A model generated the notes under the pieces. The model had not been told where the DNA came from, searched no databases, and saw nothing but the letters and a program-made list of their open reading frames with translations. A program made the translations under genes and the position numbers. Source: Melastoma dodecandrum (lineage: Eukaryota; Streptophyta; Magnoliopsida; Myrtales; Melastomataceae). Taken from it: 64,000 nt of DNA. The stretch is taken from contig JARUPY010000190.1 of NCBI GenBank assembly GCA_029817715.1, forward strand, positions 4,650,001 through 4,714,000, in the 5' to 3' direction. Shown one piece after another: positions 32,745-42,948 of this stretch (position 1 is its first letter; each line of letters starts with the position of its first letter).

Positions 32745-33395
32745 TTAGTTACAATCACAAGAATTTCCTAGTTTTGTTATTTCGTCTCTTTCTTTCGTAC
32801 TTCGCCATCTCAAGACTTTGCTCTCCCTCAGCGCCACTGCCACAAAAGATACACAAGAATTTTCCTTTATGTCGAGTGCTCTCACATGATATGTGTCCTG
32901 GTCCACCGAGGATGTTAATATTGAGATAGCGATATTACAGTTTTTGTTTATCGATGTCATAACTCGGGCTACCGTTGCCATCTGTGTTGATTCTCAGTGA
33001 TTTGGGCAGCAACATGAAGCAATTCATGCTCGGTTCCCCGTCCATCCAAAAGAGTAGTGTCTCGGTACCCTGCATCGATTAATCGATCAATTATATTAAT
33101 TGATAAAACTAAAATCAACAGCGCAGCGATAGTTATGAACCAATAAATGGAGTGATTGGTGATCAAGTTCTTCTAAATCAAGAGATGAATGAATATTTTT
33201 TTTTCTATTTCTTTTTTCTTGGTCATAGAGACATCAACTAACCTCCCTCTTGTCTTTGAGGACGACACCGGCACGGAGTTTAGCGCACAGATCTGGCAAT
33301 GTCAACTGGGAAAACTCCTCCTCGCTGGGCTCCACAACAAATAGCAGAAAGTTGAGGGGAGGAACCACCTCGTTGTTGCTTTTTCCTTCCTCCAT
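32745..33395 (-). CDS. Small unrecognised gene, two or three possible exons
   Basis: The first exon (about 33395-33245) starts with an ATG and encodes MEEGKSNNEVVPPLNFLLFV followed by EPSEEEFSQLTLPDLCAKLR and AGVVLKDKRE, ending at a gt donor. A second exon can start near 33071 after a tgcag acceptor (GTETLLFWMD...), but its frame is ambiguous. I do not recognise the family. The unit 2 copy (52470-52612) keeps exon 1 (starting MAEGK) but differs by a 10-bp indel at the exon end and has lost exon 2. The frame is conserved between copies apart from that. This could be a real small gene in unit 1 or an exon fragment. Confidence 0.35.
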
Positions 33396-33479
33396 CGCCT
33401 CTCGCCCAGCAACTCAATCCCACTGCTAAAATCTCAGAGGACTTATATACTCGTCGATAAATGAAATCGAAAGAAATGC

Positions 33480-33944
33480 TCATGGTTGTCTTTGCTTCAA
33501 TAGGACAGAGCTACTATGGATCGATTTTTCTTAATATTTTGGCTTGGTAAGGGAAGAAAAAGGGTCATCCAGTGCAGTAAAAGCACCTCTGTAGATTTTT
33601 AGGTCGGTTCAAAAGCTTTGCTCGACTCAGACCTAGTTCATTCTCCTAGGGTAATCACAACATCCAGCAAGACTTGTAACACAAGGACTCAGTGACCTTA
33701 CTACTAGGGTGTCCCTTCGGACCTTTGTATATATTTGAAAACTTAAAATAATAATAATATATTTGTATACTATTTATGGTTGTCTTTTTTCGGTAAATAA
33801 GTTTGAGGTAGGTCGAAAAGCTAAATTTTGAGATCTTGGGAGTGTAAAAAAAGAAAGAATGTAATCCCAGACGATTCCAAATGGAAGACAAAAGTGGAAG
33901 AAGAGAGAACGTGATGGGGTTGGTCCAAGGAAATTTGTCATTTC
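33480..33944. other. Region without a gene
   Basis: AT-rich; nothing recognised. Duplicated at 52700-53160 with almost no change. Confidence 0.5.
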
Positions 33945-33954
33945 ACAATGACCA

Positions 33955-34625
33955 TAGGTTAGTAATTAGGTTCGGAATTTACTGTTTAGCTTAGTAAATT
34001 ACTAAAATATTTTGTAATAGTTTAACAAATTTTATTAAAATTTCGCTCCGAAATTAATAAAAAATTACGAAACAAAAATTCATTTTTAGTAAGCTCCAAA
34101 CAATTTTACTATGTTCAACGGGATTTTACTAATCTTCATAAATAAATTAGTAAATTATTACTAATTTCATTCAAAAGCCAGCCGAAAAAATTACTAAACA
34201 TTGAACTTTTACTAAGTAAAATTAATACTTTTTACTAAATATGAACATTAAATTTTTAGTAAAAATTACTAAACAAAAAGTAGTAAATCGGATGACAATA
34301 TTACTAACAAGTTTAGTAACCATTTAATAAATTTGAACAGTGAATTTTTCGTAAAAGTTGCTAAAAAAAATGAAGAAATCACTTATCTTTTTCGTAAACG
34401 ATTACTAAAATGATCTGGAAATAACCGGGTGAAATTACTAAACGCAAATTAGTAAAGTTTACTAACTGTGAAAGGTGAAAAATTAGTAAACTTTACTAAC
34501 TAATTTACTAAGTTTGAAGTGTAATTTTACTAAAAAAGATTGATTTTTAGTATATTTTACTAAAAATAAAAGCGATTTTAGTAAACTACGTAACGGTTAC
34601 GTGCACGTATCGTTAGCAACTTCTT
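33955..34625 (-). repeat. tttagtaa-rich interspersed repeat, copy c (inverted)
   Basis: Begins at taggttagtaattaggttcgg and ends with gattttagtaaactacgtaacggttacg and cgttagcaacttc, the reverse complement of the start of copies a and b. Full length appears to be about 670 bp. Dense ttactaa/ttagtaa motifs, no frame. Confidence 0.75.
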
Positions 34626-34685
34626 GTAAATTCGTCCTCGCTTTTACGGGATGGCCTTTGATTTGGGATACATAGTGTGATTTCC

Positions 34686-35505
34686 TAAGGGGGTGAGCAA
34701 AAAATTTGGAATTCCAAATATCGAATCGAAATTTTAGCATTTCGTATTTGGAATTCGGTATTTGATATTCGTATTTTGGTTCGATTTTATGCTTATGAAA
34801 AAATTTTCGGTTTCGATATTTTAATATATTTAATTCGGTGTTCCAAACAAACCAAAATTTAATCGGCTTATTTTACTTTTGGGCCTTTGGCCCATGCACA
34901 TCTTTCAGCCCACAAAAATTGTCAAGAGCCTAGGGTTAGGACCCACACGATCCTTAACCATCCTGGCTTTAGGATTCTCACGAGCTCCCCCACCACCCTC
35001 ATTCTCTCCGCGGCGACCTCCACCGTGCAGTGCCCGTACGCCCCCACTGTGTGGACGAACACGGCCGACGTCACCATGTTGAAGTAGTTGTCCAGGAACG
35101 ACAGGCTCCTCACGTCGCCTTCTCGGCATGTCACATATTCTTGCACTCATGTAGTTTCATCAGGCATCCTACAATCAATCGAGGGATTCGATTTCATACT
35201 TGTTAATTTTTTTTCTCTTTTTTTTCCTATCGAATTTTTTACCTTCGATCATGGCAGTTCTGAGAGCGGACATGGCGGTTTGCTTGCAATGAGCCAGCCC
35301 AACCACGCGGCTGGAGCTACCGCCCTTCTTCATGTAGCATTACCATGGGTCCATTAAAAATTTGGAAGATCCAAAAGCCGAACCTAATTACCCAAATAAT
35401 TTTGGTATTTCAGTATTAGAACTTTGGAATTTGGTTCAGTATTTGGAGAACAAAAAATTAGAAATTTGGAATTTGAAATTTCGGTATTCCAAATGCTCAC
35501 TCCTA
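34686..35505 (-). mobile_element. hAT-like non-autonomous element carrying methyltransferase exons
   Basis: The left end taagggggtgagca and the right end tgctcactccta form imperfect terminal inverted repeats. They are followed inward by the wording typical of plant hAT-like MITEs (aatttggaattccaaatatcg on one side, ggtattccaaa on the other), extended as imperfect inverted subterminal repeats. No transposase. The central 34905-35345 is GC-richer and carries gene sequence on the minus strand. No clear 8-bp target duplication, perhaps because the insertion is old. A second copy at 53896-54720 results from the segmental duplication. Confidence 0.7.
34922..35340 (-). pseudogene. Captured SAM-dependent methyltransferase fragment
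   Basis: Minus strand. A 5' exon piece (about 35340-35256) reads VVGLAHCKQTAMSALRTAMI then EG. A gt...ag intron of about 110 bp follows, then an exon reading QEYVTCREGDVRSL, DNYFNMVTSAVFVHTVG, YGHCTVEVAAERMRVVGELV and RILKPGWLRIVW. This is the post-motif-I to motif-III part of a plant type-11-like methyltransferase (normally D-NYFDVV-SAVFVHTVG and LKPGG). The N-terminal SAM-binding glycine loop and the C-terminus are missing. Keeping the intron shows that genomic DNA, not a transcript, was captured. Both ends run into hAT-like terminal sequence. Confidence 0.7.
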
Positions 35506-35508
35506 ATT

Positions 35509-36010
35509 CGTACTTTACTAAATAAATTATTTACTAAATAAATCTACAGTTTTACAAAGTTCATAGTATTGTTTCGTAATATTCTAAAATCATTTCATAC
35601 ATAGCGAAGCACTTAATACATTATGAAAAAAAAAAACCTTCTAATTATACAAAGCCCATTCGTACTATATAAACGATCCATACAATTTTACGAAGCACTA
35701 CTTTACGAAACGTCCCGCATAATTTTACGAAGTCATTGGCCTTTTACAGAATACTTTTGTATATTACGAAACAATATCGTACTGTTTCGTAAACAATACG
35801 AATTTTATAATACAGTGAGCTACCGCTTCGTACTCATATAAGCACATGTGAGAGTAACTTTAATCGCGTCTGGAAATTTGTCAATTCATCCGCATTTTTA
35901 AAGGAAAGACTTAGGTTCGGGATACATTGGACGATTTCGTACATTAAAAAATAAATTTCGTAATATTTTACGAAACTATTTCGTAAACTATTTTGGCTGC
36001 TATTTCTTTT
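35509..36010. repeat. ttacgaa/ttcgtaa-rich block
   Basis: AT-rich block in which the recurrent word is tttacgaa or ttcgtaa rather than tttagtaa, ending near aggttcggg and agaagcgaacctac. No gene. Duplicated at 54724-55235. Confidence 0.6.
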
Positions 36011-36020
36011 AGAAGCGAAC

Positions 36021-36296
36021 CTACTTAATTTCACATGCGAGAAGCCCCAGCAATAAAGGTGCCACGCTTATCAGCACGCCATCATCCACGGTTTCCTGGC
36101 CGCTCGAAGATGTTGAACTCCCGGACCAAACCCGAGGTAGATCGTGATTACGAGTGCTTCTGCCAAATGTGCACCGAATTGCCGTTTGAAAAAGGCCAAA
36201 AACAGTATTGAGAGGGAGGATTATGACAATAGAGAGATAAAATTCAAAATCAGCAGTGTTCGTCCACCCGATGATATGCGGCTTGAATTTTAGCAA
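36021..36296 (-). CDS. Unrecognised ORF with a hydrophobic C-terminus
   Basis: A minus-strand frame conserved in unit 2 (55240-55506). It has a hydrophobic stretch (FEFYLSIVIILPLNTVFGLF) and then SGSSTSSSGQETVDDGVLIS followed by APLLLGLLAC. The latter looks like a small-residue site plus hydrophobic tail, as in GPI-anchored proteins, so it could be a last exon of such a protein. No family recognised and no start context supports a complete gene. Confidence 0.3.
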   Translation of the reverse strand: MLKFKPHIIGWTNTADFEFYLSIVIILPLNTVFGLFQTAIRCTFGRSTRNHDLPRVWSGSSTSSSGQETVDDGVLISVAPLLLGLLACEIK

Positions 36297-36392
36297 GAAT
36301 CATAGACTTCCCCATGAAGTAAAGCCATGGAAAATGTCGATTCTTAAATTATCTGAGCAAAGTGATCATCAAGATTCCAGAGGAACACTAGT

Positions 36393-37835
36393 TTAGCAAT
36401 TGAAGCCACGGAAATCAAACAGTTTGTTGAGCGTCGCGTCGTTCAGTACTGTGGGGATTGCAAGATTTCTCCAAGATGAAAGCCCCTGGGAAACCTGTCT
36501 CATGCTCGGCATGTCCTCAGGTGAAATGCTTATGCATGAGAAGGCCATCTTCATCACATGGACCACCTCCTCAACTACAACCCTGTCAGGATAAGAAATC
36601 CTTCCGTCCGTCCTGCAGAAATAAACTCTGCCATGAAGAGTCTGTTGCTCCAGAGGTGAAACAAGAAGTGATAAGGTCCCCCGGATGCTGTCCCAGAAAC
36701 ACTTCAAGCGTGACCACTCCGAAGCCGTACACGTTGCCCTTCTCTGTCGCTTTCATCATGTAGGCCATCTCTACAGAAGTTTGTTTTAGATCAAATAATT
36801 AATCATTTTGTTTAGAGACCCAGGAGGAATGATGAGAGGAAGAAACTACAATACCAGGCGCCGCGTATCCACAAGTCCCGGCAAATGATGTCAAACTGGA
36901 TGTATCAGAATTTAGCACCTGAGCCGTTTCGAAATAGGAGATGTTAGCTTCCCACTCATCATCAAGCAAGATGTTCTTGCTCGATACATCCCTGTGAATT
37001 ATAGCTGGGTTGCATTCGTGGTGCAAGTAGGACAAGGCATTTGCAACTCCTTTCACGACATTCACTCTCTTCCCCCAATCAAATTGTCTGACCCTCTCGC
37101 CATCTTTAAGAATGCTCTCTAAGCTTCCTGGCTCGAGATATTCATACACCAGGAAGGTGTGTTGCCGGCTGGAGCAGAATCCGTAAAGCCTCACGATGTT
37201 GCGGTGCCGGATTTCAGTCAAAGCATGGATTTCCCTATCAAAAGCTTTCAGGCTCATCATTTTGGCATCTGGATCTTGTTTGAGTTTCTTAATCGCGAAT
37301 ACTTCACCTGTAGCAATATTGGCTCTATAAACACTCCCCTGTCCTCCAACACCGATGCAATACTTGTCGTCGAAGTTCTCCGTGGCCTCTATGATGCTCT
37401 TATATGCCATCTCACTGTCATAGCTCCATATCATCCACACCCTTTCATTTCCTGCTTCATCTGGGGCACTCCTAGTGTTATTAGATCTTCGGAACATTAT
37501 AAACAAACCTCCTAAAATGACAAACAGAACAATGACGCAACTGAGGGGAACCAATGATATCAATAAAAACCTCTTCCTTCCTCCATTCCCTTTAGATTGA
37601 CGGGGTTCCAACGCTGAACAAGGACGAGGAATTTATTGTTGCCACAAAGCCCTTTGTTGCCTCTGACTGCATCATATGATGCATTACGAAAGGCAGGGAT
37701 GTCCGGTAGTGGTCCCTCCAACTGATTATAGGATACATTGATGGCTATCAATCCATACATGCCATGGAAAGTTGACGGAAACGCGCCAGTCACGTGACAT
37801 ATCCAGCATCCATCCATCATCTTCACCAACTCCCT
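36393..37835 (-). pseudogene. LRR receptor-like kinase fragment (MIK2-like class), broken
   Basis: Minus-strand relic of a membrane LRR receptor kinase. The last LRR and cap (FPSTFHGMYGLIAINVSYNQ, LEGPLPDIPAF, NKGLCGNN) lie at 37835-37640. A frameshift comes before the transmembrane helix (LLISLVPLSCVIVLFVILGG). The kinase follows: glycine loop GVGGQGSVYRA, FAIKKLK lysine, HRDVSSKNILL, but DFG replaced by YFE. An intron (gt at 36855, ag at 36771) then joins the halves of the APE codon, followed by MAYMMKATEKGNVYGFGVVTLE. A second frameshift (around 36660) precedes EEVVHVMKMAFSC and SMRQVSQGLSS. The ectodomain is almost wholly missing and the catalytic aspartate is lost. Deleted from unit 2. 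Confidence 0.85.
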
Positions 37836-37839
37836 GCAC

Positions 37840-38800
37840 CCCCACATTACGAAACCGTAGTCCCGTATGTCGAAAACTACGTGCGTTTCGTTTTTCATCC
37901 GTTTCGACTCTATCGACCCTTCGCCGCGGGCTCGTCCGTGGGGACCGACCGACCGGGCAGGCGCCTCCCCGATGCCTCTACAGCTTGGGCTTTCCGTCGG
38001 CCCTTGATTTATGGCCGGGAGGCCCACAACCAGCGCAGACGCAGGCCTTTTGGATGAGTTGCCCTTGCTGATGTCATTAATTTTACCCTTGTTTTTTTCC
38101 GCAAAAGTAATATAAAAACAAAATCTTTTAAATTTTTATACAAAGAAGAAAAAACTCGATCCTTATCTTAAAATGTTCATTCAATTATTAAAAAAAAATC
38201 TGGGTCTACGATAGAATACATGAAATCCGTGATAATCGAGTAAAGAAAAGAGAGTGAAATTAAGAAAATTTATTATTGTTTTTAGACGAAACGGGACAGG
38301 GGGACACGTGTAAATCACGTGATTCATTGAAACTTTCGGCGGGTGTCGTCCAAATAATAATTGTCAGTCATGCTATCAAAACCTGCGACGTCGTGTTAAG
38401 ACGATGAGGATGATGATGTTTGTTTGAGCAGGCAATTCCTCTTACAATCTCGGAGGTGTTGTCGGTCCTCCGCATGGCCCGCCCACCTCTCTCTTTCTTT
38501 CTTTCTCCTATTTTGGTTTTCTCTCCACTTCCCTATTTCCGGACCACCCCCCTCTCCCTTCTCAGGGGCAGAAAAATTTTAGAGAAGAAAGAGGAACGAA
38601 CCGCAACGAAACGATCTAAACCTTAGGAGTCCTTCTTTTCCCCGTTACGTGTTGACCGTTGCTGTTGTCGCCGTCGTGCTCGAGCTGCGGAGGATCGTCT
38701 GGCTTCGAAGTTCTAGCTGGCACGGCGAGGTTTCTTGCGTCTTGTATCTCGGTTTGAAGAACATCCGACGAGTCGAGTCGTTTTAGACTTGAAGCGAAAC
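37840..38800. other. Region without a supported gene
   Basis: AT-rich to mixed, no family match. A ctttctttctttct tract lies near 38495. Minus-strand arginine-rich frames across 38616-38909 are translations of the microsatellite and are not genes. Confidence 0.55.
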
Positions 38801-38811
38801 GTAAGATGGAT

Positions 38812-38867
38812 TTTCTTCTTCTTCTTCTTCTTCTTCTTCTTCTTCTTCTTCTTCTTCTTCTTCTTCT
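38812..38867 (+). repeat. (CTT)n microsatellite
   Basis: About 18 ctt units in the intron-like region upstream of the CDK-like exons. The unit 2 array (55798-55849) is slightly shorter. Confidence 0.9.
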
Positions 38868-39000
38868 TTCTCTTTGTTGTCGGAGGTGTTTTTTTTGTTG
38901 TTGTTGCAATTCTGAGCCTTGTTTCCGTTAATTTTGAGGCAGAATCTTTTGCGTGTTGATTATATGCAGGGTTTGTTGGATATGGACGCACCCTTTTTAG

Positions 39001-40221
39001 GTGAAATGCTGCATGCGTCAACTGTTGTCTGGATTGGACTTCCCTCCCTCGTCTCTACCACTTATCGATACCCTTCTTGCAATTGATCCAGAAGAACGCG
39101 AGACAGCTACAGCGGCATTACAGAGCGAAGTGAGTAATTCTTACTCAGAATATCCTTGATTGTGTCTGCTGTTCTAACTTCTAAGGATGATGTTATGATG
39201 TTTATCAGAGTCCTCAAAAAAAAAAAAACACTTGCAGTATAGTTGTACTTTCCTCTTGGTTTTACCTATGAATTTGAAGGAGAAAAATCTTATTATCCCC
39301 TTCCAAAATGCAGTTCTTCACCACAGAACCTTTTGCCTGTGAACCTTCTAGCCTCCCACACTATCCCCCTTGCAAGGAAATTGATGCCAGACTCCATGAC
39401 CGTGAAGCGAGAAGGTTTTCGATCGCTCTTGATATTTTTCATCTCCATGCTGAACCCCGTACATGAGCATTGTGTAGGATTTGAGGATCTGTGTAATGAG
39501 AGTTTGACAAAAATAATGAGTATATTTTTTATTTATAGGCTGCAAGCAGCTGACAAAGTCCAAGGTGATAACAAGAAGAAACTGAGGACGCGGGATCGGG
39601 CTGTCAGAGCCTTCCCTGCTCCGGAAGCCAATGCTGAGGTTCAAGCCAATATTGATGTAGGCGCTCGTGTTGTCTCTTGTTTCATTTCTCACATGAACAT
39701 TTGTTTAGTTCTTTGTTTCTATTTAAACAAGCCTCTCCCCCTAGTCTGAAATGTAGAAAAGTAACTGAAGCATGCTCGGCGTAATCACGCATGAGGATTT
39801 GATGAGTTTTTTTTATTGAATAGTGAATTTGTGCTTAAGCATCTGTTCTTCTGTTGGACAGAGACGACGAATGATTTACAAGGTGAATCCCAAAAGTACG
39901 AGCGAGAAATTTCCTCCACCACACCAGGATGGCGGAGTCGGCATTCCTGTTGGAGTTTTACAACGACTTGGTCCGACCACTGTTATGCACGATAATTCCC
40001 GCACTTCCACTTCCTTTACTTGTTCTAATAACTCGTCAGAAATATGGTCTGGGCCCCTGGCTGATAATTCTGCGGATGTTCTTAAACGGAAGAAGAAGAA
40101 AGCGGTTTGGGGCAGCGGCAATGGGGACAGAGCATTAGGTTCGCCTGTCTTTTCCGTAGGAACCTACAAGGGAAAACTCGGTGATCGTAGTCATGTTAAG
40201 GAAATTAGAAGTTTTGCTTAA
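39001..40221 (+). pseudogene. CDK-like kinase gene with catalytic core deleted (unit 1)
   Basis: Exons 39001-39129, 39314-39414, 39539-39656 and 39862-40221 (stop) keep gt...ag borders and phase. They match the intact-core copy at 55979-57740. The first exon fuses VKCCMRQLLSGL directly to FPPSSLPLIDTLLAIDPEER. Relative to unit 2, 535 bp are missing at a gga microhomology (39036-39038), taking HRD, DFG, APE and one intron. The join is in frame. Downstream exons encode the family tail: FFTTEP...CKEIDARLHDREARR, LQAADKVQGDNKKKLRTRDRAVRAF and SEKFPPPHQDGGVG. N-lobe exons are absent upstream in both units. It cannot be a kinase. The class resembles plant cyclin-dependent-kinase-like proteins such as At1g54610. 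Confidence 0.85.
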
Positions 40222-40815
40222 GACGAGATTCGCACCTTGTGGAGAAAGGATTCAATTCAGGTGCAACTATCTCCTTGTCCTTAATTTTGTTCCTCTAGAT
40301 ATGCGAGAAGCATCCTCGGTCATCTCGCTGTAAATGCCTTTGACGGATGTGAAATCTCCTTGTGCATGAGTTGCAGAAAGATGTATAGAGATAAATTTCA
40401 GTTTCGGTATTTCAGTAGCATTGGTTACTTATCTGCATGCTGCCGAGGTGTTTATTGACAACCCAACTGATCAAAACGGAGAGGGGTTTTGGTCCGTCGA
40501 CTTACTTTGAGGAGCGAAAGCAATGAACTCGTGATTGTCCTTGGACGGCTTCCGTCGCCGTTTCTGGGTTGCCTTGAAACGGTTACATTAGCCCATACTA
40601 TGTTTACAGTTGTTTGTTAGGGACTTTAAATTGAGAGGCATGGAATGGTAGATTGGTGTCATTGAACAACTGCAGCAGCACGTGAAACATATTGAATCGT
40701 CAATGATCAGTCTCCTGGCGATTGCGAGCTCAAAGACTTACAGGTGGGTAGATAGCTGAAAGTATCCCTCTGTAGCTTTCCTCTAGTTCTTTATAAGATC
40801 TGTTCTTCGGTGGCA
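40222..40815. other. 3' flank of the CDK-like gene
   Basis: No gene seen. Duplicated at 57741-58334. Likely 3' UTR at its start. Confidence 0.5.
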
Positions 40816-41190
40816 TTAAACTCTCCAGTAATCTCTGCAGCAGCCGTTTCTCCGGTGATTTTGTGCAGGAGAGGTTTCAGTCCGGTGAAGCATGGGACCT
40901 GGAGGACCTGGAGGGCCGCCCCGTTGGGGTCCCACTCCGCCCGGGCCCCCTGGACCGTTCGGAGGAATCTGCAATGTGATCGGCTCTTGGTAAGTAAAAG
41001 CTGCTTCGTTGGAGTTTTGTAGTTGAACCAACTTCCTGGCATAGTTTGCTCGCGCTTCTTGTCCTGATGTCCCAATTCCGTGGTGGTTGCTCGCATCGCA
41101 GTTTGAGCTTCATTTGCTGTTGCTGGTTGATACAAGATTGCTTCGGAGGGCCTCCCGGACCACCTGGACCATTCGGACCTCCGCCTCCAT
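40816..41190 (-). CDS. Gly/Pro-rich ORF, doubtful gene
   Basis: Minus strand. An upstream frame starting near 41190 gives MNNHGGGGPNGPGGPGGPPK and then CINQQQQMKLKL. In a second frame come GTSGQEARANYARKLVQLQN, AAFTYQEPITLQIPPNGPGG and a PPGPPGP tail ending at 40816. Both parts are kept in unit 2 (58335-58712) with synonymous-looking and radical changes mixed. It could be a small proline-rich protein with a short intron or frameshift between the parts. Family unknown. The GGA/CCT repeats read as Gly-Pro on both strands, so caution is needed. Confidence 0.3.
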
Positions 41191-41572
41191 GATTGTTCAT
41201 GTTTCTGGACCTTGTAATTTTTGGTGTAATAATAATATAATACCACGGCGAGCCTTCGATGGATTCACCATGCAATGCGTGCTATAATAAGAACGAAAGT
41301 TCATCCGGATGGGACACTTTTTTTTAAGTATTATTTGAGCTCGAGATCACTTTTTTTTTTTTATGTCAAACAATGCCTTTTTCAAAACCGCGCTTAAATA
41401 AATCAGACATTAGAAACACACGGTAAACGCCTCCCTTTTCTTTGTGATGCATGCGATTTAGTAATACCTAATTTCCGAACCTTAACGAATCTCTATAGTT
41501 TTTCTAACTTGAACTTAAAATAAGTTAGTGGGGACTCCGATATTTTCAAAATCCGAAGCCTTATCGTAAAGG

Positions 41573-41664
41573 GAGGATATTCATTTTAAATGGAACCGGA
41601 AACGGGATCACCCGCGACAAGAAGCTGGTGGAGCTGTCATGGCACTACACCAAGATGATGCAAG
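41573..41664 (+). other. Possible exon fragment, unrecognised
   Basis: The plus-strand frame FILNGTGNGITRDKKLVELS followed by WHYTKMMQ ends at a gt donor (caag|gtata) and is conserved at 59098-59189. I cannot name the family. The rest of 41280-42343 is AT-rich and shows no gene. Confidence 0.3.
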
Positions 41665-41902
41665 GTATATTGATTCTCTCTACTGCCTATCTCGTCGTGG
41701 ACAATCAAAGTGTTGGGCCAAAAATTGGAAGACATTTTTCAAGTCGCGAACTCATGATAAAAAACTAAAACATTTTATTGAACATGGAATACATTCTTTA
41801 AATCTAAACAATGTTTCATGCAGACAATTTAAAATATTCTTATTTTTTATTAGCCAAATTCAAATACTGGGAATTTATTATCCAAAAGCATTATATTTTT
41901 AG

Positions 41903-42699
41903 TACTCAAAATTCATTTTAATCCCCATATTGTCATAGTCCTTCAAATTTAGAAGAAATTATTTTTCTTTGTCAGTAATTTCTTTTAAACTCTATTCCAA
42001 AAAATAGAGTTGAAAGAGTTATTATCGTCTTATCTCATGTTGTACAACAACCAACGCCAACTGTTTTAAAGCTCGAACTAGTAAGTAAAAGTGTGACATA
42101 CTATATACTTTTAATTTCAACATCTCCTACCATAGTTGAATTCAACTTTGTCAGTGTTAACCGTAAAGTTTAATGTCTACTATTCTACTAATTGAAATAG
42201 AAAATTTTTATTGATTTTACCAATTACCAATATATATATATATATTCAAATTGCTATTTATTTATTTATTTATCAAATATAATTTCTTATTTATCTCGAC
42301 ATTTAAAGCCTTCTCCATCATGATATAAGATAAAATATTGTCCCAAACTTTGATGTTATTTTAATCTTTTAGTTAAATATTTGAATAAATAAACTATAGT
42401 TGCGTGTTAATCCTCTAAGTTTTATACACGAAAGTAGTGTAAATTTATACGTAGATTAGGGTAATAGTCATTAACTTTTTTTTTTCTATTCACCCAATGG
42501 CTTGACCCTCACTATAACCGCAAGAGCTAGTTTCTTTAGGTTTGATAGAATTAATGGTCAATGAATAATAAATAACTGTGAATTTATTATTATGTAATTC
42601 AATCTCGTAATTTCAACCCCAAGCATGTGTGAACATATCCTATTTTAACACAACAATGTCCTCTTTAGGTTCGCTACACAGGACATAACTAAAAGTAAT
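41903..42699. other. AT-rich spacer at the junction of the two units
   Basis: No gene. Similarity to unit 2 (59.29-59.85 kb) ends at about 42343. 42344-42699 is found once, and unit 2 starts at about 42700. An at repeat (42230-42245) and tttatttattta runs are present. Confidence 0.6.
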
Positions 42700-42948
42700 T
42701 TTATTATTGAATAATATTTATAATATTTTAAAATTAAACACGGATATACTCTTTCCGGCATTACAACCTTCTAGTCTTCATCCATGTTCTATGTCTATGT
42801 AAGAAATTAATTTTTCCTAAATTTAAATTTTATATTTATTTCATCATTTGGTTGATCATTGTTTTGTATTAATATAGATAATTTAAGATTTTTTAATTTT
42901 AATCAAGCCAACCAAATTTGAAAATTTTATGGTAAGAATAAGAGGAGG

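Larger units (their letters stand above)
12124..42343. repeat. Segmental duplication unit 1 (about 30 kb)
   Basis: The series NB-ARC gene, RLP relic, TNL, LRR fragment, LTR-like block, AT repeat, hAT-like element and CDK-like gene is repeated in the same order and orientation at 42700-59853. Similarity is near-identical over long stretches and is interrupted by clean gaps. Right edge: identity to 59.85 kb stops after ...gataaaatattgtc. Confidence 0.9.

Noticed and set aside
38616..39021. Arginine- and lysine-rich minus-strand frames
   Set aside because: Translations of the (CTT)n/(GAA)n microsatellite.
39243..39749. 168-codon continuous plus-strand frame across CDK-like exons
   Set aside because: It reads through introns; the true exons (39314-39414, 39539-39656) use other frames with good splice sites and family matches.
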